Positions 33,235 through 41,544 of a DNA stretch of 64,000 nt are shown here, one piece after another. Each line of letters starts with the position of its first letter. The stretch's first letter is position 1. The position numbers and the translations under genes are program-made. Source of the stretch: Halomarinibacterium sedimenti. Lineage in GTDB: Bacteria > Bacteroidota > Bacteroidia > Flavobacteriales > Flavobacteriaceae. The stretch spans positions 62,001-126,000 of the forward strand of contig NZ_JAHWDP010000003.1 in the NCBI RefSeq assembly GCF_019312585.1. The letters are read 5' to 3'. Under the pieces are notes generated by a model. That model did not search any database, was not told the origin of the DNA, and was given only the letters and a program-made list of their open reading frames with translations.

Positions 33235-34628
33235 TCAGTGTTTTTTGTTTTTACTATTTGAGCCATAAGCTCTGCCTCAGTAACTAATTTATCATTTGCA
33301 TAAGCATTTCCTTGCATATGGACAATGCCTCGTCTTATAGGAGTTATTAACTCCAAATTAAATATTAAAGTATCCCCAGGGTTTACTTGTTGCTTAAATT
33401 TTACATTGTTTATTTTCATAAAAAATGTAAGATAGTTCTCTGGATCTGGAACCGTACTTAAAGCCAAAATCCCTCCTGTTTGTGCCATTGCCTCTACAAT
33501 TAAAACACCAGGCATCACTGGAGCTCCAGGGAAATGTCCCACAAAAAACGGTTCGTTCATGGTCACATTCTTCAATCCAACCACATGATTACTAGATAGT
33601 TCTAGAATTTTATCTACCAATAAAAAAGGCGGTCTATGTGGCAACATGGCCATAATGGCATTGACATCCTTTACTGGAGTTTTTGTGATATCGAATTTTG
33701 GAATTTTATTACGCTTTTCAATTTTAATAATTTTCGAAAGCTTTTTCGCAAACTGAGTATTCACAAAATGACCCGGCTTATTGGCAATTACTTTTCCTCT
33801 TATTCGAGTTCCCACCAATGCTAAGTCACCAATAACATCAAGTAATTTATGTCTGGCCGCTTCATTAGGATGATGGAGCGTAAGATTATCCAAAATTCCA
33901 TTGGGTTTTACTGAAATTTTATCCTTTTTAAATGCCGCTCGTAGTTTCTCCATTGTTTTTTCGGAAAGTTCCTTGTCTACATAAACAATGGCATTATTTA
34001 AATCACCTCCTTTTATAAGTCCGTGTTCCAATAACATTTCAATTTCATGAAGGAAACTAAACGTTCTGGAATCTGCAATTTCATCTTTAAACTCTGAAAG
34101 GTGTTTCAAAGAAGCGTTTTGGGTTCCTAAAACCTTAGTTCCAAAATCTACCATGGCTGTAACTTGGTATTCTTCTGCAGGAATGATTGTTATTTCACTA
34201 CCAGATTCTTCGTCCAGAAACGAAATTACCTCTTCAACTACATATTCTTCACGCTCTGACTCTTGCTCTACAATGCCAGCCTTTTCAATCGCCTCTACAA
34301 AATATTTTGAAGATCCATCCATAATAGGAGGCTCTGAAGCATTCAGTTCAATCATACAGTTATCAACCTCCATACCTACCAAGGCAGCGAGTACGTGCTC
34401 TGATGTTTGAATTTTAACACCTAACTTTTCAAGATTTGTCCCTCGTTGTGTATTTACCACATAATTTGCATCTGCCTCAATTACAGGGCTACCTTCAAGG
34501 TCTACTCTCACAAAGGCATAACCGTAATCTTCGGGAGCAGGTTTAAAAGTAATGGTCACTTCTTTTCCTGTGTGGAGTCCCACACCAGTTAATGAAATTT
34601 CTTTACTTATGGTTCGCTGTTTTGCCAT
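33231..34628 (-). CDS. lpxC: Bifunctional LpxC deacetylase / FabZ dehydratase
   Basis: 465 residues. Residues 1-310 are LpxC, the zinc deacetylase committing lipid A synthesis (TGVGLHTGKEVTITFKPA, SEHVLAALVGM, MDGSSKYFVEAI, HKLLDVIGDLAL). Residues about 320-465 are FabZ, the 3-hydroxyacyl-ACP dehydratase (MLPHRPPFLLVDKI, with catalytic His in GHFPGAPVMPGV and Glu in IVEAMAQTGG). The LpxC-FabZ fusion is a known trait of Bacteroidota. It starts four bases after lpxD and overlaps lpxA. Confidence 0.97.
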   Translation of the reverse strand: MAKQRTISKEISLTGVGLHTGKEVTITFKPAPEDYGYAFVRVDLEGSPVIEADANYVVNTQRGTNLEKLGVKIQTSEHVLAALVGMEVDNCMIELNASEPPIMDGSSKYFVEAIEKAGIVEQESEREEYVVEEVISFLDEESGSEITIIPAEEYQVTAMVDFGTKVLGTQNASLKHLSEFKDEIADSRTFSFLHEIEMLLEHGLIKGGDLNNAIVYVDKELSEKTMEKLRAAFKKDKISVKPNGILDNLTLHHPNEAARHKLLDVIGDLALVGTRIRGKVIANKPGHFVNTQFAKKLSKIIKIEKRNKIPKFDITKTPVKDVNAIMAMLPHRPPFLLVDKILELSSNHVVGLKNVTMNEPFFVGHFPGAPVMPGVLIVEAMAQTGGILALSTVPDPENYLTFFMKINNVKFKQQVNPGDTLIFNLELITPIRRGIVHMQGNAYANDKLVTEAELMAQIVKTKNTE

Positions 34629-34632
34629 ACGG

Positions 34633-35658
34633 TTAATTGTCTTTTAATTTTTTTTCAAAAGTATTAAAACGCTCAACAATTTTGGGAAGATTTTTAAAAT
34701 GAACATAGCTTTTATTGTAATCTCCATAATTAAGAGCCGGAGATCCTTGCACCACTTCATTGTCTTTTAAATTTCGACCAATACCGCTTTGAGCTTGGAT
34801 ACGAACATTGTTACCAATGGTTAAATGTCCAACAATGCCTACTTGTCCGCCTATCATACAATTTTCTCCAATCTTAGTAGAACCTGCAATACCCGTTTGT
34901 GCAGCAATTACTGTGTTTTTACCAATTTCAACATTATGTGCAATTTGAATTTGATTATCCAATTTCACACCTCTTCTAAGAATCGTAGAGCCTAATGTTG
35001 CTCTATCTATTGTTGTACCAGCACCAATATCCACATTATCTTCAATAATCACATTTCCTGTTTGAGGTACTTTAATATACTCTCCTTTTTCGTTGGGTGA
35101 AAATCCAAAACCATCTGCTCCTATAATAACTCCACTGTGAATAACCGAATGATTCCCAATAATAGTTTCTGAATAAATCTTTGCGCCAGCAAAAACCACA
35201 ACATTATCACCTATAGTTGTATTATCACCTATATATACATTTGGATAAATCTTTACATTTTCTCCAATTTTCACATTTTCTCCTATATAAGAAAACGCAC
35301 CTATATATATATTATCTCCATAAGTAACGCTTTCCGAAATAAATGTAGGCTTTTCAATTCCTGTCTTATTCATTTTTACTTGGTTGTAATATTCCAGTAA
35401 TTTTGAAAAAGACTTATAGGCATCTTCCACCCTAATTAAAGTAGTTTTAATAGGACTTTCAACTACGAATTCATTATCAACAATGGTAATCGAAGCTTCG
35501 GTTGTATATAAATAAGGTTTGTATTTAGGATTTGCCAAAAAAGTAAGACTCCCTTGAGTTCCCTCTTCAATCTTTGCAAGTCTTGATACCTCTATCTCTC
35601 CATCTCCCTCCACGGTTCCTTCTAGAATGCCTGCTATCTGGTTGGCTGTAAAGTTCAT
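34633..35658 (-). CDS. lpxD: UDP-3-O-acylglucosamine N-acyltransferase
   Basis: Third lipid A step: adds the N-linked 3-hydroxyacyl chain. 341 residues: uridine-binding domain (residues 1-100), then hexapeptide repeats ([20 protein letters not shown]), the acceptor-site [20 protein letters not shown], and the catalytic His in [17 protein letters not shown]-terminal helix ends in [13 protein letters not shown]. First gene of the lpxD-lpxC/fabZ-lpxA-efp operon, with its own -7 box. Confidence 0.96.
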   Translation of the reverse strand: MNFTANQIAGILEGTVEGDGEIEVSRLAKIEEGTQGSLTFLANPKYKPYLYTTEASITIVDNEFVVESPIKTTLIRVEDAYKSFSKLLEYYNQVKMNKTGIEKPTFISESVTYGDNIYIGAFSYIGENVKIGENVKIYPNVYIGDNTTIGDNVVVFAGAKIYSETIIGNHSVIHSGVIIGADGFGFSPNEKGEYIKVPQTGNVIIEDNVDIGAGTTIDRATLGSTILRRGVKLDNQIQIAHNVEIGKNTVIAAQTGIAGSTKIGENCMIGGQVGIVGHLTIGNNVRIQAQSGIGRNLKDNEVVQGSPALNYGDYNKSYVHFKNLPKIVERFNTFEKKLKDN

Positions 35659-35674
35659 TTTTACGTTTATGAAT

Positions 35675-35683
35675 GCAAATATA
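35675..35683 (-). promoter_or_regulatory. lpxD operon -7 box TATATTTGC
   Basis: Perfect TAnnTTTGC on the minus strand 16 bases before the lpxD ATG. The only nearby TTG is too close (7 bases) to be the -33 element. Confidence 0.55.
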
Positions 35684-35695
35684 AAAAAAGCAATG

Positions 35696-36922
35696 CTAAT
35701 CTATCTTCAGATAGCATAGATAATGTTTTACCACTGTTTTTGAAAGCGCCTTAATATTTAATTGGTCACTGGCTTTAGCTACATCTACTACTTTTCCGTT
35801 CTTTTTAAGGAGATAAATATTTTCCTTATCCATGCGGTAAGCTTGGTTCGATATTTCCCCGGTAAACACAAAATAAGATGCTTCTTCTTCCGAAAGGTTG
35901 TGCTTATTTATAACTTGAATTCGTTTTTCATTTATTTTTTCTTCAGAAAAAGGTTCATATTTAATCTTTATTTTCAAAAGATTTCTGTGTAAAAGCATCA
36001 TAGAAATCATTGATAACACGACATCTTTGTGACTTGCCCATGCTTTTATTGCTGCTAAAATATCTGTATCATCTAATTTTGAAAATATTTGTAGTGCTTC
36101 TGAAGAAAAATCTTCTTTCGTAATTTTCTTACTTAAAAAATAGGATAATGCTTCACTAGCAGGTAAGATTTCCCCTTTTAGGGATAAGTACTTGGCTCTT
36201 TTCAACAAGCCAAGCAACAATTGTTCTGCAACTAAGGATGTTTTATGCAAGTAAACTTGCCAATACATAAATCGCCTAGCTACAATAAATTTTTCAACCG
36301 AATAAATTCCCTTCTCCTCTACCACCAACGCATCATTATGCACATCCAGCATAGCAATTAATCGCTGTGAGCTTACATTTCCTTCGGCTACACCGGTATA
36401 AAAACTATCACGACGTAAATAATCAAGCCTGTCCATGTCCAATTGTCCAGAAACTAATTGATGCATAAATTTTCTAGGACATTCATTTTTAAAAATAGCA
36501 ATGGCGCCACTTAGTTTCCCTTCAAATTCCTTATTAAGAGCATTCATAAACATGAGGGAAAGCTCTTCGTGGCCTATTCCTTCAACAATGGAGTTTTCCA
36601 TCGCATGCGAAAAAGGCCCATGTCCTATATCATGAAGTAAAATTGCGATATAAAGATCTTGTTCTTCATCTTTGGAAATTTCAACACCTTTAGACTTAAG
36701 TACTTGCACAGCACGTTGCATTAAAAACATAGCGCCTAATGCGTGATGAAAACGTGTGTGGTGTGCACCAGGATATACTAAGTACGATAATCCCATTTGG
36801 GAAATCCTCCGTAACCTTTGAAAGAAAGGATGCTCAATAAGTTTAAAAACCAACTCACTGGGTATAGTTATAAAACCGTACACAGGGTCGTTTACAATTT
36901 TCAGTTTGGTAGTTCCAGTCAA
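35696..36922 (-). CDS. HD-domain phosphohydrolase
   Basis: 408 residues with an N-terminal HD domain: [15 protein letters not shown] (first His), [17 protein letters not shown] (HD pair), and [19 protein letters not shown], the pattern of SAMHD1/dGTPase-like enzymes. Substrate probably a nucleotide, not proven. The start codon is TTG at 36922 (sequence [17 protein letters not shown] follows); no ATG fits before the conserved segment. It diverges from porX, and their -7 boxes overlap by two bases. Confidence 0.87.
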   Translation of the reverse strand: MTGTTKLKIVNDPVYGFITIPSELVFKLIEHPFFQRLRRISQMGLSYLVYPGAHHTRFHHALGAMFLMQRAVQVLKSKGVEISKDEEQDLYIAILLHDIGHGPFSHAMENSIVEGIGHEELSLMFMNALNKEFEGKLSGAIAIFKNECPRKFMHQLVSGQLDMDRLDYLRRDSFYTGVAEGNVSSQRLIAMLDVHNDALVVEEKGIYSVEKFIVARRFMYWQVYLHKTSLVAEQLLLGLLKRAKYLSLKGEILPASEALSYFLSKKITKEDFSSEALQIFSKLDDTDILAAIKAWASHKDVVLSMISMMLLHRNLLKIKIKYEPFSEEKINEKRIQVINKHNLSEEEASYFVFTGEISNQAYRMDKENIYLLKKNGKVVDVAKASDQLNIKALSKTVVKHYLCYLKID

Positions 36923-36967
36923 ACTTTAACTTTAAATTAATAGTGCTACTTTAGTATTGGAATACTA

Positions 36968-36981
36968 CAAAGCTAATTTTG
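36968..36981. promoter_or_regulatory. Overlapping divergent -7 boxes of the HD gene and porX
   Basis: Minus strand TAGCTTTG (36975-36968) and plus strand TAATTTTG (36974-36981) each match TAnnTTTG and share two bases. The boxes lie about 45 bases from the HD start and about 58 from the porX ATG. Polymerase binding to one should exclude the other. Confidence 0.55.
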
Positions 36982-37039
36982 TTGTTATATACATAACTGA
37001 AAGAATCAGTAAAAAACAAAACTTCACAAATATACATAT

Positions 37040-38587
37040 ATGAGCGAGATAAAAGTACTTTGGGTAGATGATGAAATCGACTTGTTAAAACCACACATTA
37101 TATTTCTTGAAAACAGAAATTACAAAGTAACTACCGCTCAAAGTGGTTCAGAAGCACTTGAAGAAATTCATAAAGATGATTTTGATATTATTTTCTTGGA
37201 TGAAAACATGCCTGGACTTACTGGACTTGAAACTCTTGCTGAGATTAAGGAGCAAAAAGACTCGATTCCTGTGATTATGATTACCAAAAGCGAGGAAGAG
37301 TATATTATGGAGGAAGCTATTGGTTCTAAAATTGCAGATTACCTCATTAAGCCTGTTAATCCTAATCAAATATTATTAAGCTTAAAAAAGAATCTTGATC
37401 ACTCTAGGCTTGTTTCACAAAAGACAACCTCTAATTATCAACAGGAGTTTAGGAAAATTTCCATGGATATGTCTATGGTAAATTCCCCAAAAGAGTGGGC
37501 AGAGTTATATCAGAAATTGGTGTATTGGGAGCTAGAACTTGAAGATATTGAGGATAATAGTATGATTGAAATATTAGAAAGTCAAAAGACGGAAGCTAAT
37601 ATCCAGTTTTGCAAGTTTATCGAAAAAAACTATGCTTCATGGTTTGACGGAGATGATGAAGCACCTGTTATGTCGCACACTTTGTTTAGAGAAAAGGTTA
37701 TTCCCGAGATAAAAAACACACCCACCTTATTAGTGGTTGTTGACAATTTAAGATATGACCAATGGAAAGCTTTTGAACCCATGCTTTCCAGTTTCTATAA
37801 AAAAACAAATGAGGAAATTTTTTATAGCATATTACCAACTGCAACTCAATATGCTCGTAATGCCATCTTTTCAGGTTTAATGCCTAGTGAAATGGAAAAA
37901 TTATATCCTAATTTTTGGCTAAATGATACTGACGATGGAGGAAAAAATTTATATGAAGAAGATTTTTTGAAAGCGCAATTAAAGCGACTAGGGCTTAATC
38001 TTAATTGGAGTTACCATAAAATATCAAGCTTACGACAAGGCAAAAAGCTTTCAGAGAACTTTAAATCTCATAAAAATGAAGACCTTACCGTTGTGGTTTA
38101 CAATTTTGTAGATATGCTTTCCCATGCGAAAACTGAAATGGAAGTAATAAAAGAATTAGCCTCTACCGATAAATCATATAGATCATTAACAAAAAGTTGG
38201 TTTCGAAACTCTCCATTAATAGAAATAATTCAACAAGCCGCGCAATCTGGGTTCAAACTAATAATTACTACAGATCACGGGACTATTAATGTTAAGAATC
38301 CATCAAAAGTAATTGGCGATAAGAATACAAGTTTAAATCTTCGGTATAAAACAGGAAGAAGTCTATCCTATGAAGATAAAGATGTATTGGCAATTAAAGA
38401 TCCCAAAACAGTCCACTTACCAACCATTAATATGAGTAGCTCCTTTATTTTTGCCAAAGGGGATTTGTTTTTTGCATACCCAAATAATTATAATCACTAT
38501 GTAAGTTACTTTAGAAACACCTACCAACATGGAGGTGTATCGTTAGAAGAAATGCTTATTCCATTCTCTACTTTAATTCCAAAGTAA
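37040..38587 (+). CDS. porX: PorX: response regulator of type IX secretion with PglZ domain
   Basis: 515 residues. Residues 1-120 are a receiver domain with acidic pocket D10/D11, phospho-acceptor D54 (IIFLDENMPG), T82 and K104. A helical linker follows, then a PglZ/alkaline-phosphatase-like domain from about residue 205 with VVVDNLRYDQW (D235), PTATQYARN and ITTDHGTINV (D412, H413). This fused layout is PorX, which with the sensor PorY controls type IX secretion genes; porY is not in the window. tsaE follows on the same strand with its own -7 box. Confidence 0.95.
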   Translation: MSEIKVLWVDDEIDLLKPHIIFLENRNYKVTTAQSGSEALEEIHKDDFDIIFLDENMPGLTGLETLAEIKEQKDSIPVIMITKSEEEYIMEEAIGSKIADYLIKPVNPNQILLSLKKNLDHSRLVSQKTTSNYQQEFRKISMDMSMVNSPKEWAELYQKLVYWELELEDIEDNSMIEILESQKTEANIQFCKFIEKNYASWFDGDDEAPVMSHTLFREKVIPEIKNTPTLLVVVDNLRYDQWKAFEPMLSSFYKKTNEEIFYSILPTATQYARNAIFSGLMPSEMEKLYPNFWLNDTDDGGKNLYEEDFLKAQLKRLGLNLNWSYHKISSLRQGKKLSENFKSHKNEDLTVVVYNFVDMLSHAKTEMEVIKELASTDKSYRSLTKSWFRNSPLIEIIQQAAQSGFKLIITTDHGTINVKNPSKVIGDKNTSLNLRYKTGRSLSYEDKDVLAIKDPKTVHLPTINMSSSFIFAKGDLFFAYPNNYNHYVSYFRNTYQHGGVSLEEMLIPFSTLIPK

Positions 38588-38657
38588 TTTATTTGTAGGA
38601 TTTTACTTATATTAATACTTTTTATCGGATTTTATGTACCGTAATCGAAAATAATTC

Positions 38658-38665
38658 TATATTTG
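38658..38665 (+). promoter_or_regulatory. tsaE -7 box TATATTTG
   Basis: Perfect TAnnTTTG 16 bases before the tsaE ATG. Confidence 0.5.
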
Positions 38666-38681
38666 TTTCAGCCCTTGAATC

Positions 38682-39098
38682 ATGAAACGAACATACACAC
38701 TTGCAGAATTACCAGACATTGCTAGTTTGATTCTTGAAAACATTTCTTCCAAGACACTATTGTTATATGGTGAAATGGGAGTGGGCAAAACGACATTAGT
38801 AAAAGAGTTGGCACAAAAGTTAGGTATAAAAGAATCAATTAGCAGTCCAACCTTTTCAATTGTAAATGAGTATGATTTACCAAAAGATAAATTATATCAT
38901 TTTGATTTTTATCGAATAATAGATGAAACAGAATTATTGGATATTGGAATTGAAGATTATTTTGAAACAGATCACTGGAAATTAATTGAATGGCCCGAGA
39001 GAGTAAACGAAAATCTTTTACCATTCAACAGAACAACGCTAAAATTGACCAAAAATACAAACGGAAGTAGAACAATACAGATAATGCCAATGAGCTAA
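38682..39098 (+). CDS. tsaE: tRNA threonylcarbamoyladenosine biosynthesis ATPase TsaE
   Basis: ATPase partner of TsaB/TsaD in making t6A37 in ANN-decoding tRNAs. 138 residues with Walker A GEMGVGKTTLVKELA, the SSPTFSIVNEY segment, FDFYRI and the LIEWPERV motif, all TsaE markers. Own -7 box; small lipoprotein gene and ald downstream on the same strand. TsaB and TsaD are elsewhere. Confidence 0.95.
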   Translation: MKRTYTLAELPDIASLILENISSKTLLLYGEMGVGKTTLVKELAQKLGIKESISSPTFSIVNEYDLPKDKLYHFDFYRIIDETELLDIGIEDYFETDHWKLIEWPERVNENLLPFNRTTLKLTKNTNGSRTIQIMPMS

Positions 39099-39231
39099 AC
39101 AACGAGGGTACGAAGATAAATAGTAATGAAAAAATCTTATTTTAACATTAAGTAAGATTAATTTATTTCACATTAGGGTAAACTATACAAAATACCACTA
39201 AACTATTTGAAATACTTGTTTTTTTTCGTGA

Positions 39232-39239
39232 TAGGTTTG
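39232..39239 (+). promoter_or_regulatory. -7 box TAGGTTTG of the small lipoprotein gene
   Basis: Perfect TAnnTTTG 30 bases before the ATG at 39270. A TTTG lies 22 bases upstream of it (CTATTTGAAATAC), within a loose -33 spacing. Confidence 0.55.
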
Positions 39240-39269
39240 TAATATAAACCTCACAAAAAACCTAGTATT

Positions 39270-39404
39270 ATGAAACTTAAATACCTTTTAATCGTTGCAT
39301 TGTTTGGAGCTGCATTATTTGTGTCTTGTACTCCAGAAAGCGTGAATGATGGACAAACAGACCAACAAGTCGACAAAACACTTAAACCACTCCAGAACGG
39401 CTAG
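39270..39404 (+). CDS. 44-residue lipoprotein
   Basis: A small ORF (MKLKYLLIVALFGAALF start) with a lipobox FVSC, predicted lipidated Cys 20, leaving a 25-residue mature peptide rich in Asp and Gln. Its last 59 bases overlap the next membrane-protein gene in another frame. It has a good promoter box and an A-rich start context, so it is probably real. Function unknown; tiny lipoproteins of this kind are common next to porX/tsaE/ald-type clusters in flavobacteria (my recollection, not checked). Confidence 0.72.
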   Translation: MKLKYLLIVALFGAALFVSCTPESVNDGQTDQQVDKTLKPLQNG

Positions 39405-39876
39405 TAAATCGCTAGCGTTTGGGGGGATTATCGTTTTATTAATTGCGGTCTCACCATTTTTATTTTATTCATATAAAAGTTTCCCAGAATCTCAAGTCTG
39501 GGAGACTTCTCTATTTACCCTAAACACCTCTTTTCCAGATTGGTATTCATTTGCTTGGTACTTTACAGGGAAGGCAATACCTCTTTATTTACTATTACTA
39601 TGGTTTTTTACTTGTAGAGATTGGTGGCATTGGATTATACTTGTTCCTATAGCCATGTATGCCTTTCAATTATGGGGCGTAATTAACGAGAGTAATAACC
39701 TTGATGAATTAGAACTATACTACTTGGTTCCACTCATGTTATTTTTAGTTCCAGCAGTTTATTTAATCCGAGCCAAACTTTTTAATAAAGTAAGAGGTAA
39801 TGACTTAAAATCTTTCGAAGAAGAATTAAGTTCTCAAAAAACGTTCTGGCAACAAATCAAAGATTTATTCCAATAA
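39346..39876 (+). CDS. Small four-span membrane protein
   Basis: 176 residues from ATG 39346 (or the adjacent ATG 39349). Four predicted spans: about residues 25-46, 66-86, 90-112 and 123-145, with a Trp-rich loop TCRDWWHWI. The N-terminal 20 residues (polar, NKSTKHLNHS) are encoded in the 59-base overlap with the lipoprotein gene, so translation is likely coupled. No family recognised. It ends 58 bases before ald. Confidence 0.7.
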   Translation: MMDKQTNKSTKHLNHSRTASKSLAFGGIIVLLIAVSPFLFYSYKSFPESQVWETSLFTLNTSFPDWYSFAWYFTGKAIPLYLLLLWFFTCRDWWHWIILVPIAMYAFQLWGVINESNNLDELELYYLVPLMLFLVPAVYLIRAKLFNKVRGNDLKSFEEELSSQKTFWQQIKDLFQ

Positions 39877-39934
39877 ATCGCATTCCTTTTTTTAAAATTT
39901 ATTAGTAACTTGGCATAAGCAATAAGTCCTTATT

Positions 39935-41134
39935 ATGTCAAGCTCCTCTTCCCCATTTACCAAAGCGCAACTCATTCCACAGGAAGAAACTTTGGAGATT
40001 ACCCGAAATAAAACCCAATTGTATATAGGGATTCCCAAAGAGACACACTTTCAAGAAAAAAGAATTTGCCTTACGCCAGATGCAGTTGCAGCCATTGTAG
40101 GACAAGGGAATAAAGTACTCATGGAAAAAGGCGCTGGAACTGAAGCGGGTTTTCAAGATTCTGACTATAATGAAGCTGGTGCACAATTGACTCATGACAC
40201 CGAAAAGGTATTTGGTTGCCCAATTATTTTAAAAGTAGAACCGCCTACTCTAGAAGAAATTAAATGGATTCAGCCTAAAACATTACTTATTTCGGCGCTA
40301 CAGTTAAAAACACAAAAGAAAGAATATTTCGAACTGTTATCTAAAAAAAAGATTACAGCACTAGCCTTTGAATTCATAAAAGATGAAGATGGTACCTACC
40401 CTGCTGTCAAAGCCTTAAGCGAACTCGCAGGTACTGCCTCAGTATTAATAGCTGCAGAACTTATGGCGTATGGTAATAATAGTAATGGACTTTTATTCGG
40501 AAATATTAGTGGCGTTCCTCCCCTAGAAGTTGTCATTATTGGCGCAGGAACAGTAGGCCAATTTGCTGCAAGATCCGCTATAGGATTAGGTGCTAGCGTT
40601 AAGGTCTTTGATAGTTCAATTCCTAGACTTAGAAATCTTCAATTAGTAGCTGGCCAATCTATTTTTACTTGTACGCTACAGCCAAAATATCTTTTAAAAG
40701 CATTACGCAGATGTGATGTTGCCATTGGAGCGCTTCGCGGAAGTAATAGGTCTCCCGTGGTCGTCACAGAAACAATGGTTGAAAATATGAAAAAAGGGGC
40801 TGTAATTATTGATGTAAGCATTGATATGGGAGGGTGCTTTGAAACTTCCGAAATGACTTCACATGACAGGCCTACACACGTAAAACATGGTGTGATTCAT
40901 TATGGGGTACCCAATATTCCGGCCAAATATCCCAAAACCGCTTCCATAGCTATCAGTAATATATTCACCCCTTACCTCTTCGACATTGCCGAGTCTGGCG
41001 GAATTGAAAATGCACTTCGTTTTGACAATGGTTTAAAAAATGGATTGTATTTTTACCGAGGTATTTTAACCAATCAAACCGTTGGAAACTGGTTTAGTTT
41101 GCCACATAGCGATATTAATCTTCTAATTTTTTAG
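39935..41134 (+). CDS. ald: Alanine dehydrogenase
   Basis: NAD-dependent oxidative deamination of alanine to pyruvate. 399 residues: substrate domain (IGIPKETHFQEKRICLTPDAV, cited in part), GNKVLMEKGAGTEAGF, the Rossmann motif VVIIGAGTVGQFAARSA, and the C-terminal YGVPNIPAKYPKTASIAISN segment. The start context is a normal A/T leader; a box TAACTTGG (one base off TAnnTTTG) lies 20 bases upstream. Followed two bases later by a small gene starting with TTG. Confidence 0.95.
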   Translation: MSSSSSPFTKAQLIPQEETLEITRNKTQLYIGIPKETHFQEKRICLTPDAVAAIVGQGNKVLMEKGAGTEAGFQDSDYNEAGAQLTHDTEKVFGCPIILKVEPPTLEEIKWIQPKTLLISALQLKTQKKEYFELLSKKKITALAFEFIKDEDGTYPAVKALSELAGTASVLIAAELMAYGNNSNGLLFGNISGVPPLEVVIIGAGTVGQFAARSAIGLGASVKVFDSSIPRLRNLQLVAGQSIFTCTLQPKYLLKALRRCDVAIGALRGSNRSPVVVTETMVENMKKGAVIIDVSIDMGGCFETSEMTSHDRPTHVKHGVIHYGVPNIPAKYPKTASIAISNIFTPYLFDIAESGGIENALRFDNGLKNGLYFYRGILTNQTVGNWFSLPHSDINLLIF

Positions 41135-41136
41135 CA

Positions 41137-41508
41137 TTGAGCCTTTTTAAACGATTTCTATATTATTTTGGAGGATTCTCCATAGGATTAGTCATTTTAT
41201 TTTTCTTTTTAGGTGGAAAAAAGGCCTCTTGTGATTATGGCCCTAGTGCCCGCACGCTAAAGAATATTCGGACTAAAAACAGAATCATTAGCCCTGAAGT
41301 ACTTATACAGCTTCAAAATAAAGGACTTGATACTTCTTCAGTATCCAAGATTCTAAGGGAGGGCGATGTATTATTTTCTGAAAGTAATACTAAACTTGAC
41401 TCTTGTAAGATTTATGTAGTTGAAGGTGAAATTGAAAAAAAAATAATAAAACTTACCATCGAGAATTGTGAAAAAAGAGCCTCAATCAATGCGGTGAGTA
41501 TGCAATAG
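41137..41508 (+). CDS. Small membrane-anchored protein (DUF4258-like)
   Basis: 123 residues, starting with TTG two bases after ald. One N-terminal membrane span (residues about 7-26, YYFGGFSIGLVILFFFLG), then an external domain with NKGLDTSSVSKILREGDVLF and CKIYVVEG, which resembles DUF4258 proteins often found after ald in flavobacteria; assignment tentative. Three cysteines (CDYGPS, DSCKI, ENCEKR) could form disulfides outside the membrane. No known function. Confidence 0.65.
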   Translation: MSLFKRFLYYFGGFSIGLVILFFFLGGKKASCDYGPSARTLKNIRTKNRIISPEVLIQLQNKGLDTSSVSKILREGDVLFSESNTKLDSCKIYVVEGEIEKKIIKLTIENCEKRASINAVSMQ

Positions 41509-41544
41509 AAAATATTTATATTTAATAGGAATAAAGCTTTTAAT

